In this document: in pieces, positions 1 through 8,544 of the stretch
How positions within the stretch are numbered: the first letter of the stretch is position 1
How the letters are laid out: every line of letters begins with the position of its first letter
From: Sinomonas sp. R1AF57
Lineage (GTDB): Bacteria; Actinomycetota; Actinomycetes; Actinomycetales; Micrococcaceae
Length of the DNA: 64,000 nucleotides
Assembly: GCF_002224485.1 (NCBI RefSeq)
Contig: NZ_CP022463.1
Span: 3,465,775 to 3,529,774, forward strand
Reading direction: 5' to 3'
Notes under the pieces: model-generated
The model's input: the letters and a program-made list of their open reading frames with translations, nothing else
What the model was told of the DNA's origin: nothing
Database searches by the model: none
Made by a program: the position numbers and the translations under genes

Positions 1-280
1 TGGGCCATCCGGCGTAGAAGGCCAGGTGGGTGATCGCCTCGACGAGCTCCTCCTCGGTGGCGCCGTTCTGCTTCGCGAAGGCCAGGTGGAAGTTCAGCTG
101 CTCGGCGCTGCCCCCCGCCAGGAGCGCTGCGACGGTGACCAGGCTGCGGTCGCGTTTGGACAGCTGCGGCCGTTCCCACACCTGGTCGAAGAGGACCCGG
201 TCGGTGTAGTGGACCAGGCCGAGGGCGAAGTCCCCGAAGGCCCGCTGTCCGCCGGTCCAGCCAGTGGTCTCGTTCGTCAT
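1..280 (-). CDS. Carboxymuconolactone decarboxylase (CMD) family protein, partial
   Basis: The gene reads leftward off the window edge, so its C-terminus is missing; about 93 codons are present from ATG at 280. The visible part looks like the CMD/AhpD fold: a KRDRSLVTVAALLAGG segment, then EQLNFHLAFAKQNGA and the typical EAITHLAFYAGWP helix. No CxxC redox pair is visible in this part, so a peroxidase role is not supported. An AAGGA ribosome site lies about 7 nt upstream. It starts 12 nt after the DUF2255 gene and is probably co-transcribed with it. Family assignment is good; substrate unknown. Confidence 0.8.
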   Translation of the reverse strand, partial: MTNETTGWTGGQRAFGDFALGLVHYTDRVLFDQVWERPQLSKRDRSLVTVAALLAGGSAEQLNFHLAFAKQNGATEEELVEAITHLAFYAGWP

Positions 281-292
281 GCCGCGTTCCTT

Positions 293-667
293 TCAGCGGG
301 GGCCGACGCGCACGGTTGCGGCGCGGACCCGGTCGGTGAGCATCGGTGCCAGGTACGGGCTGCCGGCGTACTTGCTCCGGTATGCGGCGTCGATCAGGGC
401 GTCGAGCCGTTCATCCCGGACCGGGGTGAAGGCGACGTCCTTCCCGATGCCGCCGGCGGTGATCCGGCCGGCGCGCTGGGCGGCGGCCGAGCCGTACCAG
501 CGCGAGGCGGTGCCGTTGTAGGCGCGCACGTACACGGCGCCCTCCACGACCACGGACCAGATCCAGGTCGGGGTGCCCAGGGCCACGCCGTCGGCGCGGA
601 ACGGGGAGATGTGGAAGTCGTCGGCTGAGGCGATGGCCGCCAGCTCGTAGGGTGTCCAATCGTTCAT
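293..667 (-). CDS. DUF2255 family protein
   Basis: A 124-residue protein with the pattern of DUF2255: a WTPYELAAIASADDF start, then GTPTWIWSVVVEGAVYVRAYNG and a conserved SRWYGSA segment. These small proteins look like flavin/F420-type split-barrel folds, but no reaction is established. It is divergent from the helix-turn-helix regulator at 772 and lies just upstream of the CMD gene on the same strand. In actinobacteria such genes often sit beside a regulator plus cupin or CMD genes, as here, which suggests a small stress or detoxification unit (inference). Confidence 0.75.
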   Translation of the reverse strand: MNDWTPYELAAIASADDFHISPFRADGVALGTPTWIWSVVVEGAVYVRAYNGTASRWYGSAAAQRAGRITAGGIGKDVAFTPVRDERLDALIDAAYRSKYAGSPYLAPMLTDRVRAATVRVGPR

Positions 668-771
668 GCCTTCCAGTCAACGCCGCACCCGTCCACGGGT
701 GGGAGGCCCTGCTGATAGGGGTACTGGCAGAGACTCCCGGCGGCCCGGATCCCGGACGTAGCGTGAAAGGC

Positions 772-1638
772 ATGGACAACCGCAGCGAGATCCGCGAGTT
801 CCTCGCCACCCGGCGGGCGAAGCTCACTCCCGAGCAGGCCGGGCTGCCGGCCTTCGGCGGCAACCGCCGCGTGCCCGGGCTTCGCCGGGAAGAGGTCGCG
901 CTGCTTGCTGGCGTCTCGGCCGAGTACTACACCAAGCTCGAACGCGGCGCCCTCGCAGGCGTCTCCGAGAGCGTCCTCGAGGCCCTCACCCGGGCCCTTC
1001 AACTCACCGACGCCGAGACCGCGCACCTCTACGACCTGGCCCGCGCCGCCTCCCGGTCGTCCCGGCCCCGCCGCAGGCCGGCTCCCGCGGTCACACCGAG
1101 CATCCAGCGCCTCCTGGACTCGATGGACGGAGTGCCCGCGTTCGTCCGCAACGGCCGCCTCGACATCCTCGCCATCAACGACCTCGGCCGCGCCCTCTAC
1201 TCCGAGGCGTACGCCAGCGGGTCCAGGCCGGTGAACCTGGCGCGGTTCCAGTTCCTCGACCCGCGCTCCCACAACCTCTACCCCGACTGGGAGAAGGCCG
1301 CCGACACCGCGGTCGCGATCCTGCGCACCGAAGCCGGCCGCGACCCCTACGACAAGTCCCTGACCGACCTGGTCGGCGAACTCTCCACCCGCTCGGACGA
1401 GTTCCGCACCCGCTGGGCAATGCACGACGTCCGCCTCCACCGGGGCGGCTACAAGGACTTCCGCCACCCCGCCGTCGGGGACCTGCACTTGGCATTCGAC
1501 GCCCTCGACATCCCCAACGCCCCCGGCCTGACCCTCACCGCCTACACCGCCGACCCCGGCACCCCGTCGGAGGACGGGCTGCGCCTGCTCGCATCCTGGG
1601 CGGCCACCGAGACCGCAACCACCAAGGAGAACGCATGA
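772..1638 (+). CDS. Helix-turn-helix transcriptional regulator (MmyB-like ligand-binding domain)
   Basis: A 288-residue regulator. An N-terminal XRE-type helix-turn-helix (about residues 25-75) contains LRREEVALLAGVSAEYY and a KLERG recognition segment. The rest matches the MmyB-like ligand-binding domain, with NDLGRALY, NLARFQFLDP and the late HHP-type block FRHPAVGDLHLAFDAL. ATG 772 was chosen over the longer open frame because it begins at the usual MDNRSEIREFL start. A TANNNT-type -10 (TAGCGT, 759-764) ends 7 nt before the ATG, so the transcript may be leaderless; an AAAGG also lies close by. It overlaps the cupin gene by 4 nt (ATGA) and probably controls this local cluster. Confidence 0.85.
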   Translation: MDNRSEIREFLATRRAKLTPEQAGLPAFGGNRRVPGLRREEVALLAGVSAEYYTKLERGALAGVSESVLEALTRALQLTDAETAHLYDLARAASRSSRPRRRPAPAVTPSIQRLLDSMDGVPAFVRNGRLDILAINDLGRALYSEAYASGSRPVNLARFQFLDPRSHNLYPDWEKAADTAVAILRTEAGRDPYDKSLTDLVGELSTRSDEFRTRWAMHDVRLHRGGYKDFRHPAVGDLHLAFDALDIPNAPGLTLTAYTADPGTPSEDGLRLLASWAATETATTKENA

Positions 1639-2045
1639 ACATCGAGCCCACCCGCGAGACGACCCTCAACCCCGAAGCGCAGTTCCCCGGCGGGGTGTAC
1701 CTCGACCTCATCGCCGTCCCCCACGGCCCCGAGCAGCGCACCACCGTCGCGAAGGTCCGCTTCCTGCCCGGCGCACGCACCGCCTGGCACTCCCACGCCC
1801 GCGGCCAGTACCTCCACGTCACCGACGGCGTCGCCCGCTTCGGGGACCGTGCCGGCAACATCATCGAAGTCCACGCCGGCCAGACCCTCTACACCCCGCC
1901 CGGCGAGGAGCACTGGCACGCCGCCGCACCCGGCTGCATGATGGAGCACCTCGCGATCCTCGAAGCCGACGACGGAGCCGACATCGCCTCCTGGTGGGGC
2001 GAGCAGATCACCGACGACGAGTACAACGGCACCGCACGGAACTGA
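1635..2045 (+). CDS. Cupin domain protein
   Basis: A 136-residue single-domain cupin. Metal-binding cupin motif 1 is visible as the WHSHARGQYLHVTDG stretch and motif 2 as YTPPGEEHWHAA. The fold is of the quercetinase/carboxymuconate-type small cupins that accompany helix-turn-helix regulators. The start overlaps the regulator stop (ATGA), with AAGGAG upstream, so the two are translationally coupled. Substrate cannot be told from sequence. Confidence 0.85.
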   Translation: MNIEPTRETTLNPEAQFPGGVYLDLIAVPHGPEQRTTVAKVRFLPGARTAWHSHARGQYLHVTDGVARFGDRAGNIIEVHAGQTLYTPPGEEHWHAAAPGCMMEHLAILEADDGADIASWWGEQITDDEYNGTARN

Positions 2046-2114
2046 CCCCCTCCTCCGCCGGACACGAGCCCCGCAACCCGCCAGGTTCCGGGGCTCACGA
2101 CACCCAGGACGCCC

Positions 2115-3314
2115 ATGACTGCCACCACCGGCCACGCGCCCGCGCGGGCCCGGGAGACATCCCGCGGCTTCATCACCGCCGCCGCCTCGTTCGTCGCGGT
2201 CTTCGCTGCCGGCGCGACCCCCTTACCGCTCTACGACACCTACGCCCGCGCAGACGGCCTGACCAGCGACCAGTTCTCGCTCGTCGCGGTCGCCTACTTC
2301 GCCTGCGCCGTCTTCGCACTCCTCGTGCTCGGCAGGCTCTCCGACCACCGCGGACGGCGCCCGGTGTCGATCGCCGCACTGCTCATCGCGGCCACGGGAT
2401 GCGTCACGCTGCTATTCGTGGACGGCTTCCCCACGCTGCTGCTCGGCCGCGCCCTCCAGGGCCTCGCCGCGGGCCTCGCATCGAGCGCCATCGGCGCCTA
2501 TGCCGTCGACACCGCCGGCCGGCGCCCCCGCTGGGTCGTCGCGATGGTGACGACCGCCGCGTCCACCGTCGGCCTCGCGATCGGCGTGTTCGTCTCCGGC
2601 GCCCTCGTCGAGTCGGGCCCCGCACCGCGGCAGCTCGCCTACCTCGTCTTCGCGCTCCTCCTGGCCGGATGCGCCGCCGCGCTCGCCACCCGTCCCGAGA
2701 CGGTCGACCGCACCCCGGGCGCCTGGTCGTCCCTGATCCCCCAGTTCAGCGTCCCGGCTGCCACGCGCCCTCGTCTGCCGGTGGCGGCTGCGGTCTTCGT
2801 CGCCACCTGGGCCTTCGGCGGCTACTTCAACTCCTTCGGCCCCACCATCGCCTCCCAAGACCTGGGATCGCACAGCCCGCTGGTGGCCGCCGCCGTGTTC
2901 GCCTCGTACATGGCCCCCAGCGTCCTCGGGGGCTTCGCCGCCGGCCGATTCCAGCCGGCGACAGCCCAGCGCATCGGAATGACCCTGGTCGCCGCCGCCG
3001 GCCTCGGCCTGGCGCTCGCGAGTTCGGCAGGGGTACTGGCGCTCTTCATCCTCGCCGGCGTCATGGGCGGCATCGGAATGGGCATCGCCACCTCAGGCAG
3101 CATGAATGCGCTGCTGCCGCGGGCGGAACCCGCCGAGCGCGCGGGACTGCTCGCCGTGGTCTATGCGATCTCCTACGCCGGATCCGCCGTCCCGAGCCTC
3201 GTCGCCGGACAGCTCAGCCGTGTCATCGCCCTCCCAGCGATCACCGTCGGCTACGCCGGCCTCGCAGCACTCGTCTGGGTCATCACGCTCGTGGCAGCCC
3301 GAAACCCCAGATGA
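2115..3314 (+). CDS. MFS transporter
   Basis: A 399-residue polytopic membrane protein with about 12 hydrophobic segments. The signature loop between TM2 and TM3 is visible as GRLSDHRGRRPVS, the standard major-facilitator motif A. The TM4-5 region (GLASSAIGAYAVDTAGRRPRW) fits the drug-exporter type. It follows the cupin by about 70 nt in the same direction, so it is probably in the same transcript as the regulator and cupin. An export role for a small toxic compound is inferred; the substrate is unknown. Confidence 0.85.
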   Translation: MTATTGHAPARARETSRGFITAAASFVAVFAAGATPLPLYDTYARADGLTSDQFSLVAVAYFACAVFALLVLGRLSDHRGRRPVSIAALLIAATGCVTLLFVDGFPTLLLGRALQGLAAGLASSAIGAYAVDTAGRRPRWVVAMVTTAASTVGLAIGVFVSGALVESGPAPRQLAYLVFALLLAGCAAALATRPETVDRTPGAWSSLIPQFSVPAATRPRLPVAAAVFVATWAFGGYFNSFGPTIASQDLGSHSPLVAAAVFASYMAPSVLGGFAAGRFQPATAQRIGMTLVAAAGLGLALASSAGVLALFILAGVMGGIGMGIATSGSMNALLPRAEPAERAGLLAVVYAISYAGSAVPSLVAGQLSRVIALPAITVGYAGLAALVWVITLVAARNPR

Positions 3315-3631
3315 TCCAAGGCCCTCCACCCGCCCCGCACCCCAGGCTTCCCCGGAGCAACCCGCTGTGCCAGGACGACTCCTTGACGATGCTGTGGAGA
3401 AGGCCAGAGGTGGGTGATCGCTGCGATGGGCTTCGTCAATGCGATGACGCGATTCGGTGATGATGCGCGTGCATCCAAGCCACTGTGCTGGTGGCGGTTG
3501 ACGCGTCCTCCTTTCGGGGAACTCGCGCGGGTGCCAACCAGTGGGGATCCCTCTGATCGACAGGTCTCCTACCGCATACTGTGGTCGCGGCGGTGGGAGT
3601 CGTCCTCGCCGTCTTGTGGTCCCTGGAATCA
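3315..3631. other. Intergenic stretch between convergent genes
   Basis: About 317 bases between the MFS gene and galK, which converge. No open frame here resembles a known protein, no strong hairpin with a T-run was found, and composition is a little less GC-biased than the flanks. It may hold decayed coding sequence, but nothing is recognisable. Confidence 0.4.
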
Positions 3632-4807
3632 CTACGCCAGCCTCCGCGCACCGTCGGATGGGTTGACGGTGAAGAGGCGTGGTGCCTTGAAGCCGCGCCG
3701 GGCGAAGGCGTTCAGCACGGCTTCCCGGACCCTTTCCTGGTGGTGGATGGGGACGAGTGCGATGGCCGAGCCGCCGAAGCCTCCTCCGGTCATGCGCGCG
3801 CCGATGGCTCCGGCACCCCGGCTGGCCTCGACGGCGGTATCGAGCTCTTCGCAGGAGATCTCGAAGTCGTCCCGCATCGAGGCGTGGCTCGCGTCGAGGA
3901 AGGGGGCGACGGCGGCGGCACCGGAGGCAGCCAGCGCTTCGGCGCTGTCGAGCACGCGCTGGTTCTCGGTCACGACGTGCCGCACTCGGCGGAACGTGAC
4001 TTCGTCGAGGACCTGGTGCGCCTTGTCGAGGTCGGCCACGGAGACATCCCGGAGGGCCGCGACGCCGAGCTTCTGGGCGCCCAGCTCGCACGCCTGTCGT
4101 CGGTCTGCGTAGCCGCCGTCGGCGTGGGAGTGGGCTACGCGGGTGTCCACGACGAGGGTCACGAGCCCCGCGGCCGCGGCGTCGAACGGGACGAGCACGG
4201 TGCTCTGGTCCCGGCAGTCGAGGAAGAGCGCGTGTCCCGAGCGGCCGCGGAGCGAGGCGGACTGGTCCATGATGCCCGTCGGCGCGCCGACGAACGCGTT
4301 CTCGGCCCGCTGGGTGATGAGTACGAGTTCCTCTGCGCTGAAGCCCGCGCCGGTGAGCTCGTTGAGGGCCGTCGCCACGGCGCACTCGATGGCGTGCGAG
4401 GAGGAAAGCCCCGCCCCGAGGGGCACATCCGAGTCGAGGGCGAGGTCGAGGCCGGGGACCTCGATCCCTCGTTCCTGGAAGGCCCAGACGACCCCGGCCG
4501 GGTACACGCTCCACCCGGGCGCGTGCCCGGGCTTCAGCGTGTGCGTCGAGAGCTCGACGACGCGGCCCTCGCCCAGGGTGGAGAGCAGGCGGAGGGCGCC
4601 GTCGTCGCGCGTCCGGATTGCGGCGCGGGCGGCGAGGTCGATCGCGAAGGGCAGGACGAAGCCCTCGTTGTAGTCGGTGTGCTCACCGATGAGGTTCGCC
4701 CTGCCCGGTGCGGTCCACACACCGTTCGCCCTTGAGCCGAAGGCCTCGTCGAAGGCTGCGGTGACCCGTTCCAGGCCGGGGTCGGTGTCCATCGTCTTCG
4801 CGCTCAT
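3632..4807 (-). CDS. galK: Galactokinase
   Basis: A 391-residue GHMP kinase that phosphorylates alpha-D-galactose at C1 with ATP, the first Leloir step. The galactokinase signature GRANLIGEHTDYN is at residues 35-47 and the phosphate-binding GHMP motif PLGAGLSSSHA at 129-139; the C-terminal GHMP glycine motif MTGGGFGGSAIALV is also present. Length matches the family. ATG 4807 overlaps the galT stop by 4 nt (ATGA), so it is the last gene of the galE-galT-galK operon. Expression is probably set by the LacI-type operators upstream of galE. Confidence 0.96.
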   Translation of the reverse strand: MSAKTMDTDPGLERVTAAFDEAFGSRANGVWTAPGRANLIGEHTDYNEGFVLPFAIDLAARAAIRTRDDGALRLLSTLGEGRVVELSTHTLKPGHAPGWSVYPAGVVWAFQERGIEVPGLDLALDSDVPLGAGLSSSHAIECAVATALNELTGAGFSAEELVLITQRAENAFVGAPTGIMDQSASLRGRSGHALFLDCRDQSTVLVPFDAAAAGLVTLVVDTRVAHSHADGGYADRRQACELGAQKLGVAALRDVSVADLDKAHQVLDEVTFRRVRHVVTENQRVLDSAEALAASGAAAVAPFLDASHASMRDDFEISCEELDTAVEASRGAGAIGARMTGGGFGGSAIALVPIHHQERVREAVLNAFARRGFKAPRLFTVNPSDGARRLA

Positions 4808-5925
4808 CGGGCCGCCGTCCTCATCACCTCGCGCAGGCTGGCTGCGACGTCCTCCGCCCGTGTGTCGTTGATGAATGCGCCCATGGCGGCCTCTGACCCT
4901 GCGAGGTACTTGAGCTTGTCGGCCGCGCGGCGTGGCGAGGTGAGCTGGAGGTGGAAGCGCGCGGCCGGCCGGAGCACGGGATCAAGGGGTGCCTGGAACC
5001 AGGCCGCGATGTACGGGGTGGGCGTGTCGTAGAGCGCGTCGAGGCAGCGGAGCAGGCGGGGGTAGGCCTCTGCGAGCTCGTCCTTCTCCTGCCCGGTCAG
5101 GCCAGCGAAGTCGGCGACCTGCCGGTGCGGGACGAGGTGGACCTCGATCGGCCAGCGTGCGGCGAAGGGCACGTAGGCGCTGAAGTGCTCGCCCTCGAGG
5201 ACCATGCGGGCCCCGTCGGCGCGCTCGCGCTCGAGGAGGGCGCCGAGCAGGGCCTGCGCGCCTCCGGTGGCGTCGAAGTGCCGCCGTGCGGCCTCTGCGA
5301 GCTGTGCCGCGCGCGGGGTCAGGTAGGGGTAGGCGTAGATCTGTCCGTGTGGGTGGTGCAGGGTCACGCCGATCTGGGCGCCGCGGTTCTCGAACGGGAA
5401 GACCTGGCGGATCCCGGGGAGCGCGCTCAGCTCCGCCGTCCGGTGTGCCCATGCCTCGATCACGGTCCGTGCCCTCTGGTATGGGAGCGCGGCGAAGGAG
5501 CCGGCGTGCTCGGAGGTGAAGGAGACGACCTCGCAGCGGCCTGCGGCGGGCACGGTCTCGCCCCAGGCCAGCGAGTCGGGCAGCTGCGCGAGCACCGGGC
5601 CGAGGGACGGGAACCGGTTCTCGAACACCACAGCGTCGTAGTCCGGGTCCGGGATCTCGGAGGCGAACGACGGCGAGCTCGGACACAGCGGGCATGCGTC
5701 CGCGGGCGGGAGGTGGGTGCGCGACTGGCGGTGGGCGGCGACGGCGATCCAGTCGCCGGTGAGCTCGTCGTAGCGAAGCTCGCCCGGCTCCGGCCGGGCG
5801 GCAAGGTCGCGGGTGTCGGGCACCGGAATCCTCTGGGCGGCGCCGGCGTCGTCGAAGTAGAGGAGCTCGCGGCCGTCCGCGAGGATGCTCCGGGTGACAG
5901 CGGACAGGTGGTGTGCGGTGACCAT
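4804..5925 (-). CDS. galT: Galactose-1-phosphate uridylyltransferase
   Basis: A 373-residue class I GalT, which swaps UMP between UDP-glucose and galactose-1-phosphate. A zinc-type CPLCPSS pair lies in the N-terminal part and the catalytic histidine motif HHPHGQIYAYP in the middle. The open frame continues far upstream, but ATG 5925 is chosen because GGAGGAG lies about 8 nt before it and the protein then starts at MVTAHHLSAVTRSI, the usual beginning. It starts 32 nt after galE and overlaps galK by 4 nt. Confidence 0.95.
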   Translation of the reverse strand: MVTAHHLSAVTRSILADGRELLYFDDAGAAQRIPVPDTRDLAARPEPGELRYDELTGDWIAVAAHRQSRTHLPPADACPLCPSSPSFASEIPDPDYDAVVFENRFPSLGPVLAQLPDSLAWGETVPAAGRCEVVSFTSEHAGSFAALPYQRARTVIEAWAHRTAELSALPGIRQVFPFENRGAQIGVTLHHPHGQIYAYPYLTPRAAQLAEAARRHFDATGGAQALLGALLERERADGARMVLEGEHFSAYVPFAARWPIEVHLVPHRQVADFAGLTGQEKDELAEAYPRLLRCLDALYDTPTPYIAAWFQAPLDPVLRPAARFHLQLTSPRRAADKLKYLAGSEAAMGAFINDTRAEDVAASLREVMRTAAR

Positions 5926-5957
5926 GGGGACTCCTCCGTTGGCTCTTGGGTGGCGCA

Positions 5958-7238
5958 TCATCGTCCCTGGACGCTCTCGTCGCGTTCGAGGGTGGTTCCG
6001 AAGGGGACGATCCGGCTCAGTTCCACTGTGTAGGTGCACGGACTGCGGCGGGTGACCAGGACTCCCCGGGTCCCTTCCATGAGCGCCTGGGCGATCGCGG
6101 CTTCCACTGCCCGGTTCAGCGCCTGCTCGAGCGAGGGCGGATCCCCTGCCGTCACGTCGATGCGATAGGGGGCGGGATGGGGGCTCATGGACGGCCTCGC
6201 CTGGGGCTCCTCCCCTGCTTCGAGGGAGAGGGCGTAGCCCATGGGGTTGTTCTTCTGCCAGCGCCAGTGGTCCTCGCACATGGCCTCGACAGTCCTGGTG
6301 GTGGACCAGCCGAGGTCGGCGAGGGCGGCCGAGGGGTCGGCCCAGAAGGCGGGGAGGTCGCCGGCGCGGCGGGGGGCGATCTCGTAGGGGATGGGGGAGC
6401 CGACGGCCTTTTCGAAGGCGGCGTGCATCTGGAGCACGCTGGTGCCGTGTCCGGAGCCGAGGTTCCAGCGGTGGACACCGTCGTGGCCCTGGAGGTAGTG
6501 CAGGGCGGCGGCGTGGCCTTCGGCGAGGTCCATGACGTGGATGTAGTCGCGCAGGCAGGTCCCGTCGGGGGTGTCGTAGTCGCCGCCGAAGACCATGAGC
6601 TTCTCGCGCCGACCCACGGCGACCTGGGCGATGAAGGGCACGAGGTTGTTGGGGATGCCCTGCGGGTCCTCGCCGATGCGGCCGGAAGGGTGCGCGCCGA
6701 CGGGGTTGAAGTAGCGCAGCAGTGCTATGCGCCAGGCGGGGTCCGAGGCGCCGAGGTCGGTGAGGATGTCCTCGATCTGCTCCTTGGTGCGCCCGTAGGG
6801 GTTCATCGCCCCGATCTCCATCTTCTCCACGTAGGGGGTGGGGTTGTGCTCGCCGTAGACGGTGGCGGAGGAGGAGAAGACGATGGTGCGCACGGCGTGG
6901 CGTTCCATGGTGCGCAGGAGGGCGATGGTGCCGGCGACGTTGTTGAAGTAGTAGTCCAGCGGGATCGTCACGGACTCGCCGACGGCCTTGAGGCCGGCGA
7001 AGTGGATGACCGCCTCGGGGGCGTGCTCGGCGAAGGCGGCGTCGAGGGCGGCCTCGTCGGTGATGTCGGCCCGGACGAACGCGGCCTCGCGGCCGGCGAG
7101 CTCGCCGACGCGGCGCAGCGCCTCCTCGCTGGAGTTGGACAGGTTGTCCACCACGACGACGTCGTGGCCTGCCTCGAGGAGGGTCAGGACCGTGTGTGAG
7201 CCGATGTAGCCGGTGCCACCGGTGACGAGGATGCGCAT
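5958..7238 (-). CDS. galE: UDP-glucose 4-epimerase with an extra C-terminal domain
   Basis: Interconverts UDP-galactose and UDP-glucose using bound NAD. The Rossmann motif GGTGYIGSH (about residues 7-15), the catalytic SSSATVYG and YGRTK elements and the FNPVGAHPSG loop are all present. The usual enzyme ends near WRWQKNNPMGY (about residue 337). This protein continues to 426 residues: after a short linker, residues 351-426 (from MSPHPAPYRID) form a compact extra module containing GVLVTRRSPCTYTVEL and VPFGTTLERDE. That part resembles stand-alone small proteins of Micrococcaceae (recalled, not searched). First gene of the gal operon, with a leader of about 160 nt below the proposed promoter. 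Confidence 0.95.
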   Translation of the reverse strand: MRILVTGGTGYIGSHTVLTLLEAGHDVVVVDNLSNSSEEALRRVGELAGREAAFVRADITDEAALDAAFAEHAPEAVIHFAGLKAVGESVTIPLDYYFNNVAGTIALLRTMERHAVRTIVFSSSATVYGEHNPTPYVEKMEIGAMNPYGRTKEQIEDILTDLGASDPAWRIALLRYFNPVGAHPSGRIGEDPQGIPNNLVPFIAQVAVGRREKLMVFGGDYDTPDGTCLRDYIHVMDLAEGHAAALHYLQGHDGVHRWNLGSGHGTSVLQMHAAFEKAVGSPIPYEIAPRRAGDLPAFWADPSAALADLGWSTTRTVEAMCEDHWRWQKNNPMGYALSLEAGEEPQARPSMSPHPAPYRIDVTAGDPPSLEQALNRAVEAAIAQALMEGTRGVLVTRRSPCTYTVELSRIVPFGTTLERDESVQGR

Positions 7239-7403
7239 GGGTGCCTTCCATTCGGGACAGTCTTGGTGCCGCTGCCCCGCGTACCGGGACGGGGGGCCAG
7301 GGCCCGGGCCGTTCCGGCGCCTTTCGCGTCGGGTCTTCCGGGCAGGCGGTGCGCGTGTGGGCAGGTTGCGACGCCTCTGCCGGGAGCGACAAGCGCCGGT
7401 CCG

Positions 7404-7433
7404 ATTCTACTCGTGTAACTATATGCCTGTACA
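7404..7433 (-). promoter_or_regulatory. Proposed galE promoter with overlapping LacI-type operator O1
   Basis: On the minus strand TGTACA (7433-7428) and TAGAAT (7409-7404) are 18 nt apart, a plausible -35/-10 pair. The operator TAGTTACACGAGTAGAAT (7421-7404) has the central CpG typical of LacI/GalR sites and covers the spacer and the -10. It is nearly the same as site O4 at 9902-9919. Repression of galETK by the LacI-family protein encoded next door is inferred. Confidence 0.6.
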
Positions 7434-7458
7434 GACCCCTATATTGCCGGGTGGGTCT

Positions 7459-7476
7459 TGGTTACCCGAGTCGAAT
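7459..7476. promoter_or_regulatory. LacI-type operator O2
   Basis: TGGTTACCCGAGTCGAAT on the plus strand shares GTTACNCGNGT with sites O1, O3 and O4. Its centre is 55 bp from O1, close to five helical turns, so a looped repressor complex is possible. No promoter was recognised over this copy. Confidence 0.5.
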
Positions 7477-7532
7477 GGTGAGCGAGAACGGGTTGTTGTG
7501 CCGCCGGTTCTTGGCGGTGAGCTTCGGTCTTC

Positions 7533-8543
7533 TCAGCAGCCGCAGGAGGTGCGGCGGATGAGGGCTGGCGGGAAGGTGCGGTTGCGCCGGTGCCCCCCGT
7601 CGCCCACGAGGGCCTCGACAGCGGCGCGGGCCATCTCCTCGACGGGCTGGGCCACCGTGCTCAGCGGCGGCCAGCTGTACTCGGCTTCGGGGGAGCCGTC
7701 GAACGAGACGATCGCGAGGTCTTCCGGCACGCGGACCCCGGCTTGGTGGCAGGCCAGCAGCAGGCCGACGGCCTGCAGGTCCGAGCTTGCGAAGACGGCG
7801 GTGGGCCGGTCGGCTTCGTTGAGGAGCCACCTGCCGGCCTGGTAGCCGCCCTCGCGGCTGAACGGTCCCCGCATCACCGGGCCGGCCTGGAGGCCGGCCG
7901 CCTCGATCGCCTCGCGCCATCCGACCTCCCGGGCGTCCAGGTCTCCTCCGGTGTTGGTGCCCATGATGAGCCCGATCTTGCGGTGGCCGTGTTCCACGAG
8001 ATGCTCGACGGCGAGCTTGGCTCCGCCTCGGAGGTCGACGCCGACGGAGTCGAAGCCCGGGCTCTCGGTGCTGTGGTTGAGGAGCACGGCCGGGATCTCG
8101 GCGGCCTCGAGGTCCCTGAGGTCGGGCTCGAACAGCACGCTCGAGAGGAAGACCCCGTCCAGGCGCCGGCCGGCGAAGTTCCCGAGATGGCGGCGCTCGG
8201 TGGCGAGAGAGCCCGCGGAGTTCGCGATGAGCAGGGCATAGCCCCGCTCGGCGGCGACGACCTCGACCGCGTGGGAGAGGGCCGCGAAGAAGGGGTTGGT
8301 GGCATCGGGGACGATCATGCCGAGCATTTCGCTCGAGCCGAGCTTGAGGGCGCGCGCGGCAGCGTTGGGGCGGTAGCCGAGCACGGCGATCGCGTCGCGC
8401 ACTTTCGCGGCGGTCGCCGGCGAGACGTTCTTGGAGCCGTTGACGACATAGCTCACGACGGCGGTGCTCACCCCGGCGAGCCGCGCCACGTCCTTGCGGG
8501 TGGCGGTCGGCTTGGGGGCGGAGGGGTGCGGCATGGCCATCAT
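7533..8543 (-). CDS. LacI-family transcriptional regulator of the galactoside locus
   Basis: A 336-residue LacI/GalR-type repressor. The N-terminal helix-turn-helix reads RKDVARLAGVSTAVVSYVVNG, followed by the hinge helix (RPNAAARALKLG) and a periplasmic-binding-like sensor domain (IGLIMGTNTGG, PTAVFASSDLQAVGL, VSFDGSPEAEY). ATG 8543 was chosen because the longer frame runs into the preceding oxidoreductase gene, whose stop is at 8545-8547. The ribosome site is weak, so coupling to the upstream gene is likely. The inducer is probably galactose or an alpha-galactoside (inference from neighbours). Four matching operators flank its own cluster. Confidence 0.9.
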   Translation of the reverse strand: MMAMPHPSAPKPTATRKDVARLAGVSTAVVSYVVNGSKNVSPATAAKVRDAIAVLGYRPNAAARALKLGSSEMLGMIVPDATNPFFAALSHAVEVVAAERGYALLIANSAGSLATERRHLGNFAGRRLDGVFLSSVLFEPDLRDLEAAEIPAVLLNHSTESPGFDSVGVDLRGGAKLAVEHLVEHGHRKIGLIMGTNTGGDLDAREVGWREAIEAAGLQAGPVMRGPFSREGGYQAGRWLLNEADRPTAVFASSDLQAVGLLLACHQAGVRVPEDLAIVSFDGSPEAEYSWPPLSTVAQPVEEMARAAVEALVGDGGHRRNRTFPPALIRRTSCGC

Positions 8544-8544
8544 G

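Noticed and set aside
5946..7199. A 417-codon plus-strand frame opposite galE
   Set aside because: GalE on the other strand has all catalytic motifs; the plus frame has no family features.
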